Positions 1-10,590 of a stretch of DNA of 64,000 nucleotides are shown piece by piece. The notes beneath the pieces are model-generated. The model was not told the DNA's origin and did no database searches. It saw only the letters and a list, made by a program, of their open reading frames with translations. Each line of letters starts with the position of its first letter. Position 1 is the first letter of the stretch. The translations under genes and the position numbers were made by a program. Source of the stretch: Deltaproteobacteria bacterium CSP1-8 (lineage in GTDB: Bacteria; Desulfobacterota; Deferrimicrobia; Deferrimicrobiales; Deferrimicrobiaceae); assembly GCA_001443455.1 (NCBI GenBank), contig LDXO01000006.1, positions 61,029 through 125,028 of the forward strand. Direction: 5' to 3'.

Positions 1-1
1 C

Positions 2-1504
2 CTGATCGGTCGGCTCTTCTACGATACCGGCTCGCTTCCCGAGGAGCGGTACCGGGAGATCGAGCGCACCTGCCGGGAGCAGGGGCGGGAGTTCGAGTTC
101 GCCTATCTGATGGACGCACTCGAGGAGGAGCGCGAGCACAACATCACGATCGACACCGCACAGACTTTCTTCCGCACGGCAAAGCGCCCCTACATCATCA
201 TCGACGCCCCGGGGCACAAGGAGTTCCTGAAGAACATGATCACCGGCGCGGCGGCCGCCGACGCGGCGATTCTCCTGGTGGACGGCGCCGAGGGGGTTCG
301 GGAGCAGACGAGACGCCATGCCTACATCCTCTCCCTTCTGGGCCTGCCGCAGGTGGTGGTGGCGGTCAACAAGCTCGACCTGGTGGGGTACCGCCGGATA
401 CGGTTCCTCGAAATCGAGGAGGAGATCCGCAGGTTCCTCGGGTCCGTCGGGATCGTCCCTTCGTATGTCGTCCCCATCTCGGCCAGGGAGGGGGACAACA
501 TCGCGGCGAACTCCTCGCGCATGCCCTGGTACGGTGGCCCGACTCTTCTCGAGGCGCTCGACTCGTTTTCCCCCGCCCGGGAGGCGACCGGCCTTCCGCT
601 GCGGTTTCCGGTCCAGGATGTCTACGTGTGGGACCGCAAGCGGGTCTACGCGGGACGGGTGGAGTCCGGATCGGTGCGCCCCGGCGCCCGCGTGGCCTTT
701 TCGCCGTCGGGGAAATCCTCCGTCGTACGAACGGTGGAGAAGTGGAACCGTCCCGACTGCCCGCAGGCCGCGGCCGGGGAGTGCGTCGGCATCACGCTCG
801 AGGACGAGCTCTTCCTGGAACGGGGGGAAGTGATGGGAACCCGGGAGAACGTTCCGGCGTCCGCGAGGGAAGTGTCGGCGAGCCTCTTCTGGCTGGGGAT
901 CGCCCCCCTGCGACTGAATCAGAGATATGTCATGAAGCTCGCCACGGGCGAGGCCGAGGTGACACTCTCGACGATTACCGAGAGGATCAACTCGTCGACG
1001 CTGGAGGTCATCGAGCGGCACCCTGACCGGGTGGAGAACCTGGATGTGGCCAACGTCACCTTCACGCTCCACCGGCCTTTGGCCGCGGACACCTTCGAGG
1101 AAAACCCGAGGCTGGGCCGGTTTGTGGTCGCGGAGGACGGGTTCGTCGCGGGGGGAGGGATCGTCCGCGAGGTGCGGTCGGACCCGGTGGGGGCGCGGAC
1201 GCGGGTGATCCGGCTCGACGCGCGGCTTATGACCGAGCCGGACGGCAACCTGATCGACCTGTCCCGGGAAGCGGGCCCGATCGAGTTCGATCTCTCGCCG
1301 GGATTCCTCGACCGCCTCGAGGCAGGGGAAAAGGTGGTGATCCGCCTCCGGACGGCGGACCAGTTTGAAAAACTCGCCCGGCTGGCGTTCGGGCACCACA
1401 TGGGGCTCGAGTTCGGGCGCGACGGGGAAGGGGGGAAAGTTGTCCTCTGCCGGGAGCGCCCCGTGCGCCTTCCCGTCGCGGAAGAGACCGGCCCGGTGAT
1501 CTAG
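2..1504 (+). CDS. cysN: Sulfate adenylyltransferase subunit 1 (CysN), 5' truncated by window edge
   Basis: GTPase subunit of ATP sulfurylase, which with CysD activates sulfate to APS in the cytoplasm. The reading frame is open from base 2, so the P-loop lies outside the window and the first ATG (110) is internal. Visible are the switch region of a translation-factor GTPase (EREHNITIDTA), the DxPGH G3 motif (IIDAPGHKEF) and the NKLD G4 motif (VAVNKLDLV), then the EF-Tu-like beta-barrel domains. A C-terminal extension of roughly 100 residues follows the barrels. The stop codon TAG lies inside the left arm of the inverted-repeat element that follows, so the last residues may have been altered by its insertion. 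The sulfite reductase gene follows in the same direction, which fits an assimilatory sulfate operon. Identification is firm; a bifunctional CysNC is excluded because no APS kinase domain follows. Confidence 0.93.
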   Translation: MIGRLFYDTGSLPEERYREIERTCREQGREFEFAYLMDALEEEREHNITIDTAQTFFRTAKRPYIIIDAPGHKEFLKNMITGAAAADAAILLVDGAEGVREQTRRHAYILSLLGLPQVVVAVNKLDLVGYRRIRFLEIEEEIRRFLGSVGIVPSYVVPISAREGDNIAANSSRMPWYGGPTLLEALDSFSPAREATGLPLRFPVQDVYVWDRKRVYAGRVESGSVRPGARVAFSPSGKSSVVRTVEKWNRPDCPQAAAGECVGITLEDELFLERGEVMGTRENVPASAREVSASLFWLGIAPLRLNQRYVMKLATGEAEVTLSTITERINSSTLEVIERHPDRVENLDVANVTFTLHRPLAADTFEENPRLGRFVVAEDGFVAGGGIVREVRSDPVGARTRVIRLDARLMTEPDGNLIDLSREAGPIEFDLSPGFLDRLEAGEKVVIRLRTADQFEKLARLAFGHHMGLEFGRDGEGGKVVLCRERPVRLPVAEETGPVI

Positions 1505-1671
1505 TGCAGGGTCTCGCAAATAACCTGGCATTCGATCGCCGCTGCAGTAGCGAAGGCTTCGTTGCGCTCCTTGCGGCGTACTTCGTTCCAGTACGCCTCA
1601 GTCGCGCGCCTCGCCGGCGCGGCGCATCGACGGTCTCGGTGCGTCAGCCTATTTGCGAGACCCTACACTAG
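1501..1671. repeat. MITE-like element with 22-bp terminal inverted repeats
   Basis: The sequence CTAGTGCAGGGTCTCGCAAA at the left end and its complement at the right end form 22-bp terminal inverted repeats with a single mismatch. They enclose about 127 bp with no open frame of its own. Both ends finish in the palindrome CTAG, which could be the target or a duplicated target site. The left arm supplies the cysN stop codon, and the right arm ends just ahead of the sulfite reductase start. Size and structure fit a non-autonomous MITE; the transposase family that would move it cannot be named from this window, where it occurs once. Confidence 0.7.
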
Positions 1672-1694
1672 GGGCATCCGGGCGGAAGCGGGTC

Positions 1695-3392
1695 ATGGAA
1701 GTTCAGGCGGAAATCGAGGAGATGGCACGGGCGATCGACGCGGTCCGGTCCGGTGCCATCTCGCCGGAGGAATTCCGCCGGGTCCGGGTCATCCAGGGAA
1801 TCTATCCCATCCGGGGGGGGACGGACCGTTACCTTCTCCGCATCCGGATACCGCTCGGGCGCCCATCGCCTTTCCACCTGCGCGCGATCGCCGATGCGGC
1901 CAATCGGTTTGCATCGGGGCGCCCTGTCCACCTGACCACGAGGCAGGACGTGCATATCTACGACATCGGCATCCGGGACATTCCGGAGGCGATGGCGTTT
2001 CTCGCGGAAAGGGGGCTCACCACTCGCGAGGCGTGCGGTGATACGGTGCGCAATGTCGTAGTGTGCCCCTTCGCCGGGATCGCGCGGGACGAACCCTTCG
2101 ACGTAGTACCGTACGCGGACGCGGTCGGCAGGTACCTGCTTCGGAACCCCCTCGGGCAAGGATTGCCCAGGAAGTTCAAGATCGCCTTCGAGGGGTGCGG
2201 GGGTAGCGACCACGTGGATCTTGCCTGCCATGACGTCGGTGTACGGGCGGTTCGCTCCGATAACGGCTGCCCGGGTTTCCGCGTGACCCTCGCGGGCGGG
2301 CTCGGCGCGCTGCCGCAGGCGGGAATCGCACTGGAACCGTTCACGCCGGCAGGCGACCTCGGGGATACGATCCTGGCCGTCTTACGCCTGTTCGACCGCC
2401 TTGGGGACAGGCAGAGAAGGGGGAGGGCCCGTCTCAAGTTCGTCGCCCTTTCGATGGGGGAAGATCCCTTCCGGCAGGCGGTGGTGGACGAGCGTCGTGC
2501 ATTGGAGAAGGCGTCCGGGCGGAGACTTAGACTTCCGGATCCGGCCGTCCAGCCCTCCGCGTATTCCCACGAAGGGAAGACGCCTCCGGGTTGGCCCGGA
2601 GCGTTCTTCCAAAGAGGGAACGGGGTCGTGGCCGTCCCGCTTCATGTGCCTCTCGGCGACCTGGCGCCGGAGCAACTGCGCTGGCTGGCGGAGATCGCGG
2701 AACAGGCCGATGCGACCGTCAGGCTGACGCAGGCGCAGGGGATCCTGGTCTCGGACGTCCCGGAGGATCTCATCGCTGTCCTGGCGGGGAAGTTACGGGA
2801 GGCGGGGTTTCGCCCTCCCGGGGATATAGCCCTTACCCGCTGCGCCGGGACGGAAACCTGCACGGTGGGAACGACGAGGGCACGCTCCCTTGCTGACCTG
2901 ATCGAGAAGGAGGTCCTTTGGTCCGGGGATACCAACGTGCCAACGGGCCGCGGAATCAGCGTGAGAATCTCCGGATGCGCCAACGGGTGCGGGCGGCACC
3001 TGCTCGCCGACATCGGCCTGCAGGGGGTGGCCCGCTCCGTCCCCGGTCTGGGGGAGGGTGCCGGCCGCCTGGCGCCGCACTATATGCTCTTCCTGGGGGG
3101 CGGACAGGACGAAAACGGAGGGGTCCGGTTCGGCACGAGAGTGGGCCGCATCCCCGCGCGCCGTGTTCTCGAGGCGGTGAAGCACGTTCTCGCTGTCTTG
3201 CGCCACGATGCGATTCCGGGGGAAAGAGCCGGGGAGACGATATCGCGGCTGGGAGTGCCCCCGTTCACTGCCGCTCTCGGGGACCTGATGGAGCCGCCCC
3301 CGGAATTGTTTTCGGAGGAGGATTTTCTCGACTTGGGCACCTCAGGACCCGTCCCATTCCCCCCCGACCGCACGGGGTCGAAGGCTCCCTGA
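1695..3392 (+). CDS. Siroheme/[4Fe-4S] sulfite or nitrite reductase
   Basis: Cytoplasmic six-electron reductase of the ferredoxin-dependent sulfite/nitrite reductase family; next to cysN the most likely job is sulfite to sulfide. The 565-residue protein has the duplicated family architecture. An N-terminal ferrite-like half (HLTTRQDVHIYDI) comes first. Near the C-terminal third lies the cluster/siroheme signature CX5C (RCAGTETC) followed by CX3C (SGCANGCGRH). The ORF track begins at a TTG inside the upstream inverted repeat; ATG 1695 is preferred because homology starts there, although its ribosome site is weak. Promoter or read-through signals must cross the MITE-like element. Sequence alone does not separate nitrite from sulfite reductases; context favours sulfite. 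Confidence 0.9.
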   Translation: MEVQAEIEEMARAIDAVRSGAISPEEFRRVRVIQGIYPIRGGTDRYLLRIRIPLGRPSPFHLRAIADAANRFASGRPVHLTTRQDVHIYDIGIRDIPEAMAFLAERGLTTREACGDTVRNVVVCPFAGIARDEPFDVVPYADAVGRYLLRNPLGQGLPRKFKIAFEGCGGSDHVDLACHDVGVRAVRSDNGCPGFRVTLAGGLGALPQAGIALEPFTPAGDLGDTILAVLRLFDRLGDRQRRGRARLKFVALSMGEDPFRQAVVDERRALEKASGRRLRLPDPAVQPSAYSHEGKTPPGWPGAFFQRGNGVVAVPLHVPLGDLAPEQLRWLAEIAEQADATVRLTQAQGILVSDVPEDLIAVLAGKLREAGFRPPGDIALTRCAGTETCTVGTTRARSLADLIEKEVLWSGDTNVPTGRGISVRISGCANGCGRHLLADIGLQGVARSVPGLGEGAGRLAPHYMLFLGGGQDENGGVRFGTRVGRIPARRVLEAVKHVLAVLRHDAIPGERAGETISRLGVPPFTAALGDLMEPPPELFSEEDFLDLGTSGPVPFPPDRTGSKAP

Positions 3393-3440
3393 TACGCTTT
3401 CCGGATACGATTACCGGTGGCGAATGACGCGCCGGCGAGA

Positions 3441-3446
3441 TATAAT
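3441..3446 (+). promoter_or_regulatory. -10 box of the structured RNA gene
   Basis: A perfect TATAAT sits 6 bases before the first base of the 12-bp closing helix of the RNA, where a -10 element should be. A poor -35 (TGGCGA) lies 17 bases upstream. The position relative to the RNA end is the main support. Confidence 0.5.
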
Positions 3447-3451
3447 AATAC

Positions 3452-3607
3452 TGCGGATCTGGGGAATGAGCCGGCGAACCGGTCGGCTCCCATGTCCGCC
3501 GGTACCCGCAGGGCCTCCCTGGAAAGCGGGGAGAGAAAAAGACATCCTGCGAAACGGCGGAACACGCTTCCTGCCTAGAGCGAGCGGGACACCGACCCAG
3601 ATCCGCA
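3452..3607 (+). ncRNA. Structured small RNA, 6S RNA-like candidate
   Basis: About 156 nt between a TATAAT box and a terminator-like hairpin. The two ends pair perfectly over 12 bp (TGCGGATCTGGG with CCCAGATCCGCA). The middle folds as an extended hairpin: CCGCCG with CGGCGG, CGCAGG with CCTGCG, and CTCCC with GGGAG, separated by internal loops. Between the closing helix and this hairpin both strands are largely unpaired, and the 5' side of the bubble contains TGAGCC. A closing stem, large central bubble and terminal stem-loop of this total length is the 6S (ssrS) architecture, which regulates sigma-70 RNA polymerase. No protein frame is convincing here. It could instead be another structured RNA; a covariance search was not possible. 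Confidence 0.5.
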
Positions 3608-3612
3608 TTTCC

Positions 3613-3638
3613 TTGCCCGTTTTCAGGCAAACGGGCAA
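3613..3638 (+). terminator. Hairpin after the small RNA
   Basis: A perfect 10-bp stem (TTGCCCGTTT / AAACGGGCAA) with a 6-base loop begins 5 bases after the RNA's closing helix. The T tract after it is short (TGTTTCC), so termination strength is uncertain. Confidence 0.55.
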
Positions 3639-3848
3639 TGTTTCCTCCCCGACGTGGACGGATTCCGGCCAGACGGCGTTTCCCCTTGCGGAAATCCCCG
3701 GGATGCCCCCCACCCCCCGAAAAGACCGTTGGGCAAGCGGCGCGGATGCCGTGTAGAATCGCCTTACGGGGTTTTCGCGGGAGGCGGCGGTCGAGGCGTT
3801 GGGAACATCGAGAAACCTGAACCGACGGCATTTCGCGGGGCGCTTACG

Positions 3849-5366
3849 TTGATCGGCTCTCGCGGAACCGGCCCGGCTTATCTGAAATATCTTCTTATTC
3901 TTCCCGTCATTTTCCTCCTTCTCTTTCTTTCCTCCTCGTCCCGGTCCGGATCCGACGCCGCGGCGAAGGTCCGGGAGCGGGGCACCCTTCTGTGGGGAGG
4001 CGACGCGGAAGGGGGCGCCCCGTATGTCTTTCCCGATCCGAAGAACGTGGATGTTCTGATCGGGTTCGAGGTAGAGCTCGCCGGGGCGATCGCAAAGGTG
4101 ATGGGGGTACCGGCCAGGTTTGTCCAGAACGCCTGGGACAGCCTGATCCCCGCCCTGGAGCGGGGCGATTTCGACCTGGTGATCAACGGGATCGAGATCA
4201 CCCCGGAGCGAACCGCAAAAGTCCTCTTCTCCCGGCCGTATTACGTCTATACCGAGCAGCTTGTCGTCAGGAGGGAGGAGGACGGGATACGGGGGCTTGC
4301 CGACCTTGCGGGGAAACGGGTCGGCACTCTGATGGGCGCCGTCTCCCAGACCATGCTTCAGCAGGCGGGAGGGGTCGACATCAGGATCTATTCCGGGGTC
4401 GTCGAGCCGTACGAGGACCTCGCCCTGGGAAGGCTGGACGCGGTCTTCCTCGATCTGCCGATCGCCGCCTACTACGCCCGGCCGAACCCCTTGCTGAAAT
4501 ATGCCGGCCCCCCCGCCGGCGAGGGGTATTACGGGATCGCCATCCGGAGAGAGGATGCCTCCCTGAAGGAAGCCGTCGACGGCGCCATCGACAGGCTCCT
4601 GAGGTCGGGGGAACTGAGGCGGATCTACGAGAAGTGGGGGCTTTGGAACGAGGCGCAGGAGAAGCTTTTTCATCCTGACCGGTCCCCGGGAGCCGGCGCG
4701 TCCGGAAGGGACGCCCGGGATGCTCCCCTGGTCACGTTTTTCCCCGCCCTCCTGAAAGGAGCCGGGATCACCGTCCTGGTTTCCGTGGTTTCCATGGGGC
4801 TGGCCGTCGCGCTCGGCCTCCTCCTCTGTCTCCTGCGCCATTACTCGGGGGGCCCCCTTCGCATTGCGGCCTCTTCGTACATCGAGATCTTCCGGGGCAC
4901 GCCGCTCCTCATCCAGCTCTACCTCCTCTATTACGGCCTGCCGAACGTGGGGATCACCTTAAGCCCCCTCCTCGCCGCGTTCCTGGGGCTCGGCATGAAC
5001 TACGCGGCCTACGAGGCGGAACTGTACCGGGCGGGGATCGAGGCGATCCCGAAGGGACAGATGGAGGCCGCCCTCTCGCTCGGGATGAGCAGGCGCCTGG
5101 CCCTCCGGAGGATCGTCCTTCCCCAGGCGCTGCGGGTCGCCGTGCCGGGGGTCACGAACGACTTCATCTCGCTGTTCAAGGACTCCTCCCTGGTCTCCGT
5201 CATTGCCATGGTGGAACTGACCAAGACGTATAACATTCTCGCGGCGACCACCCTGCGGTTCCTCGAGCTGGGGCTTGTGGCCGCCTTCCTGTATTTCGCC
5301 ATGAGCTACCCGTTGTCCCTCATGGCGAGGAGGCTCGAGGAGCGGCTTGCGGGGCGAACAAGATGA
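3849..5366 (+). CDS. Polar amino acid ABC transporter, fused binding protein and permease
   Basis: A single polypeptide of about 505 residues. It joins a membrane-anchored periplasmic solute-binding domain (SBP_bac_3 family, roughly residues 45-265) to an inner-membrane permease domain (roughly 290-500). The N-terminus has one hydrophobic segment ([15 protein letters not shown]). The permease carries the EAA loop ([16 protein letters not shown]) and HisM/GlnP-type features ([20 protein letters not shown]). The track's ATG at 3654 lies in non-homologous sequence; TTG 3849 is the best start before the hydrophobic segment, with no strong ribosome site. The stop overlaps the ATG of the ATPase gene. 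The substrate is probably a polar amino acid but cannot be specified. Confidence 0.88.
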   Translation: MIGSRGTGPAYLKYLLILPVIFLLLFLSSSSRSGSDAAAKVRERGTLLWGGDAEGGAPYVFPDPKNVDVLIGFEVELAGAIAKVMGVPARFVQNAWDSLIPALERGDFDLVINGIEITPERTAKVLFSRPYYVYTEQLVVRREEDGIRGLADLAGKRVGTLMGAVSQTMLQQAGGVDIRIYSGVVEPYEDLALGRLDAVFLDLPIAAYYARPNPLLKYAGPPAGEGYYGIAIRREDASLKEAVDGAIDRLLRSGELRRIYEKWGLWNEAQEKLFHPDRSPGAGASGRDARDAPLVTFFPALLKGAGITVLVSVVSMGLAVALGLLLCLLRHYSGGPLRIAASSYIEIFRGTPLLIQLYLLYYGLPNVGITLSPLLAAFLGLGMNYAAYEAELYRAGIEAIPKGQMEAALSLGMSRRLALRRIVLPQALRVAVPGVTNDFISLFKDSSLVSVIAMVELTKTYNILAATTLRFLELGLVAAFLYFAMSYPLSLMARRLEERLAGRTR

Positions 5367-6136
5367 TATCGGTCAGGGGACTTCACAAAAGCTTCGGGAA
5401 GCAACCGCTGTTCCGGGGGATCGACCTGGAAATAACAAAGGGAGAGGTGGTGGCATGCATCGGCCCCTCGGGAAGCGGGAAGAGCACGTTCCTGCGGTGC
5501 ATCAACGGCCTGGAGCCTTTCCAGCAAGGGGAAATCGTCGTGGGCGGGGTCGAGCTTCATTCCCTCAACCGGGAAAAACCCGGCAGGGCCGACCGGGAGG
5601 CCATCCGGAAGGTCCGGCTGAAAGTGGGGATGGTGTTCCAGCAGTTCAACCTGTTCCCTCACATGACCGTGCTGGACAACATCATCGAGGCGCCCACCCG
5701 GGTGCTGCGGCTTTCGAGGAACGACGCGACGCAGCGTGCGGTCGGCCTGCTGCGGCGCGTCAACCTGGAGAGAAAGATCGACAGCCACCCGTCCGAGCTG
5801 TCGGGAGGGGAGCAGCAACGGGTGGCCATCGCGAGAGCCCTGGCGATGAAGCCCGAGGCGATGCTGTTCGACGAGCCGACCTCCTCCCTCGATCCCGAAA
5901 TGGTCGGGGAGGTCCTCTCCGTCATCCAGGCCCTGGTCGAGGAGGGAATGACCACGCTGATCGCCACCCACGAGATGGACTTTGCCCGGGAGGTGGCCGA
6001 CCGGATCGTGGTATTCGATCAGGGGGAGATCGTGGAAGCCGGCACCCCCGAAGAGATCTTCCGGCATCCGAAGAAGGACCGCACGTTGATGTTCCTGCGC
6101 CGCGTGCTGCGGAGAAACGCTCTCCCCCCGGGGTAG
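5363..6136 (+). CDS. Polar amino acid ABC transporter ATP-binding protein
   Basis: Cytoplasmic ATPase that energises the fused binding protein/permease upstream; the ATGA overlap implies translational coupling. The 257-residue protein has Walker [11 protein letters not shown]-loop (MVFQQFNLF), signature LSGGEQQRV, Walker [15 protein letters not shown] and the switch His (IATHEMDFA). All catalytic elements are intact and the length is typical of the GlnQ/HisP group. With the fusion protein it forms a complete two-gene uptake system. Confidence 0.93.
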   Translation: MISVRGLHKSFGKQPLFRGIDLEITKGEVVACIGPSGSGKSTFLRCINGLEPFQQGEIVVGGVELHSLNREKPGRADREAIRKVRLKVGMVFQQFNLFPHMTVLDNIIEAPTRVLRLSRNDATQRAVGLLRRVNLERKIDSHPSELSGGEQQRVAIARALAMKPEAMLFDEPTSSLDPEMVGEVLSVIQALVEEGMTTLIATHEMDFAREVADRIVVFDQGEIVEAGTPEEIFRHPKKDRTLMFLRRVLRRNALPPG

Positions 6137-6234
6137 CGCTCCCTCCCCCTCCTTTCTGGCGGCCGGTTTTCGACAGGCATTCCAATGGGTTATAGTGGTA
6201 GGATCGGGTAGACGCGAGGAGAGCCGGGGAGGAC

Positions 6235-7597
<1,363 letters not shown>

Positions 7598-7605
<8 letters not shown>

Positions 7606-8752
7606 AAAACGCCTGCTGAACGGATGGGCGGACGAACTGCGGCCGGTGTTCTCGCCGAGGATGGTCCTCGTCGCGTGGATCCCCTGCCTTCTCATCACCA
7701 TCCTGCATTACCGGACCCTGGTCGAGTACGCGTGGGCCCACGACGTCCTCCGGCGCCTGTACTACCTTCCGATCCTGTTCGCCGCTTTCTCGGGGGGGGT
7801 GCGCGGCGGGATCTCCGTGTCCGTGTTCGCGTCTTTCATCTATTTCCCCCACGCGTTCCTCTCCCTCGTGGCGCGCGACCCCGGGGACGCCCTGGAAAAG
7901 GGGCTGGAGATCCTTCTGTACAACATCGTGGCCGTGGTGGCGGGACTCCTCGTCGACCGGGAGCGCCGGGAGCGGGAGAAGCAGGAGCGGCTCGCAAGGA
8001 AGCTCTCCGAAGCGCTGGAGGAGCAGCACCGGATCGAGTCGCAGCTCATCCGGACGGGCAGGCTCGGAGCGCTCGGCGAGCTGACGGCGGGGATCGCCCA
8101 CGAGATCAAGAACCCGCTCCACACGATGAAGGGGACGGCGGAGATCTTGCGGGACGCCATCGCGCCCGAGGCCCCCGAGCGCCGGATGCTGGACCTCCAC
8201 ATGGAGGAGATCGACCGGCTGGCGCAGACCGCCGAGAGATTCCTCACGTTTGCCCGGCCGGCCCCCTCCGACCGCCGCCCGCTCGATTTGCGGGAGGTGG
8301 TGAATCGCGTCGCGTCGCTGGTGGAGACGCAGGCCCGCCGGGAGGGGGTGACGACCGTGATCGACCGGTACGACGGGGCGGAGCCCCCTGCGGTGATGGG
8401 GGACGCCGACCAGCTGACCCAGCTGCTGCTCAACATCGCACTCAACGGGGTGCAGGCGATGGCCGGCCGGGGGAGCGGGACCCTCTCCTTCTCCGTTTTC
8501 CCCGAGCGGCAGGGCGGGAAGGGGTACTCCTGCGTCGCTCTCCGCAACGACGGGCCGGAGATCCCCGAAGACCATCTGGAACGGATCTTCGATCCCTTCT
8601 ACACTACGAAGGACGGCGGGACGGGCCTGGGGCTCTCCATCTGCTCCCGGATCGCCGACCAGCACGACGGCCTGCTGTCCGTCCGCAATCTTCCGGAAGG
8701 CGGGGGAGTCGAGTTCACCCTCGCCCTCCCGGCCGGCAGGGATGACGCATGA
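7598..8752 (+). CDS. Membrane sensor histidine kinase
   Basis: Partner kinase of the response regulator, overlapping it by 8 bases and overlapping the transporter gene by ATGA. Of 384 residues, about the first 115 form a multi-pass membrane module (LHYRTLVEYAWAHDVLRRLY, PILFAAFSGGVRGG). A short charged linker follows, then the phospho-acceptor H-box AGIAHEIKNPLHTMKG and an HATPase with N and G boxes (LLLNIALNGVQAMAG, GGTGLGLSICSRIADQH). There is no periplasmic sensor or PAS domain. The membrane module resembles the N-terminus of the HD-GYP protein at 34.5 kb. The signal is unknown; linkage suggests metal status or envelope stress. Confidence 0.9.
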
Positions 8753-10590
8753 ACGAGGAGAGATCCCTCTCGGAAGTCCACTCCTCGGTGACGATCCCCG
8801 AGCAACGGGGGTTCCTGAGGCGGCTGTTTGCCTTCGCCGGCCCCGCCTACCTCGTGGCGGTCGGCTACATGGACCCGGGGAACTGGGCGACCGATATCGC
8901 CGCCGGTTCCCGGTACGGGTACGCCCTCGTCTGGGTCCTGGTGATGTCCAACGCCATGGCGATTCTCCTCCAGAGCCTCTCCGCGCGGCTTGGGCTTGTT
9001 TCCGGGCGGGACCTGGCCCAGGCGTGCCGGGACCGGTACCCGGCTTCCGTCAACGTCGCGTTGTGGATCCTTTGCGAGGTGGCCATCGCCGCCTGCGACC
9101 TGGCCGAGGTGATCGGGTCGGCCATCGGGCTCCAGCTGCTGTTCGGCATCCCCCTCATCTACGGGGTCCTGATCACCGCTTTGGACACGTTCCTGATCCT
9201 CTTTCTCCACCAGGCCGGGATCCGGAAGATGGAGGCCTTCATCCTGGTCCTGGTCGCGACGATCGCGGGCTGCTTCCTGTTCGAGATCCTCGTCTCCCGC
9301 CCGGACCTGCCCGGGATCGCGCGCGGGGTCCTCCCCTCGCTTCCCGATTCCGATGCCCTCTACTTCGCCATCGGAATCCTTGGAGCCACGGTCATGCCGC
9401 ACAACCTCTACCTCCACTCTTCGCTGGTGCAGTCCCGCCGCGTCGAAAAGACCGCGAGGGGGATCCACCAGTCGCTGAAATTCAACCTGATCGATTCCGT
9501 GGTCGCCCTCAACCTGGCCCTCTTCATCAACGCGGCGATCCTGATCATGGCCTCCGCCGTGTTCCACCGGGCGGGGTACTTCGACGTGGCCGAGATCCAG
9601 GACGCGCATCAGCTGCTGGCCCCCATCGTGGGGAGCGCGCTGGCCCCGATCCTCTTTGCGGTCGCCCTGATCAGCTCGGGACAAAGCTCCACGATCACGG
9701 GGACCCTGGCCGGCCAGATCGTGATGGAGGGATACGTCAATATCCGTCTGAGGCCTTGGCTGCGGCGCATCGTCACCCGTGCCGTGGCGACCGTCCCCGC
9801 CGTCCTGACGATCGTCCTGTTCGGGGATCGGGCGACGGGGGAACTGCTGGTCTTAAGCCAGGTCGTGCTGAGCCTGCAACTCTCCTTCGCCGTCATCCCT
9901 CTCATTCACATGGTGAGCGACAGGAAGCTGATGGGAGCCTTCGCGATCCGGCCATGGGTGCAGCTGCTTGCCTGGACGACCGCGGGGATCATCGTCGTCC
10001 TCAACGCCAAGCTGGTGATCGGCGAGGTGGGCGTCTGGATGGGCAAGGAGGGGACGTCGGGAATGCTGGCGCGCTATCTCGCCATCCCGGTCATCGCGGC
10101 GGTGGGGTTTCTGCTCCTCTTCGTGCTCCTCGATCCGTTCTTCCTCGGGAGAAGAAAACGGCGGGAACCCGCGGATGTGCACAAGGGTCCCGAGCTGGAG
10201 GGCGTGGAGCCCGCCCGGCCTTTCGGCAAAGTCGCCGCCGCCCTCGATTTCGGGGATACCGACGCCGAAGTCCTCTCCCGCGCAGCGGCGCTGGCAGCCT
10301 CGGCGAAATGCCCGCTTCTCCTCATTCACGTGGTGGAGAGTGCCGGCGCACTGGCGCTCGGGCGCGACATCGGGGATGCGGAGAGCCGGGCCGACCTGGA
10401 ACGCCTCAAGCGCTATGCCATCGATCTGGGGAAGTACGACGTGGACGTGGAGGTCGAGCTGGGGTTCGGCAGCCCGGTCCGGGTTCTTCCGGAGATGGTG
10501 AAAAGGCACGGCGTGGAGCTGCTCGTCGTCGGGGCCCACGGGCACCGCGGATTCACCGACTGGCTGTACGGTTCGACCATCGACGGCGCC
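8749..10590 (+). CDS. NRAMP-family divalent metal transporter with C-terminal Usp domain, natural 3' end lost
   Basis: Proton-coupled Mn2+/Fe2+ importer of the inner membrane. The hallmark DPGN in TM1 (VGYMDPGNWATD) and MPHNLYLHS in TM6 are intact, with about 11 hydrophobic segments to residue 465. A cytoplasmic universal-stress-protein domain follows (about 485-610), ending in the nucleotide loop GAHGHRGFTDWLYGSTIDG. Usp domains normally continue about ten more residues (final beta strand). Here homology stops at about base 10590, and the same frame runs open to 12018 through the antisense of the next gene. The end given is the limit of homology, not a stop codon. Fusion of NRAMP to Usp is known in bacteria. 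It is translationally coupled to the two-component system upstream. Confidence 0.78.
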
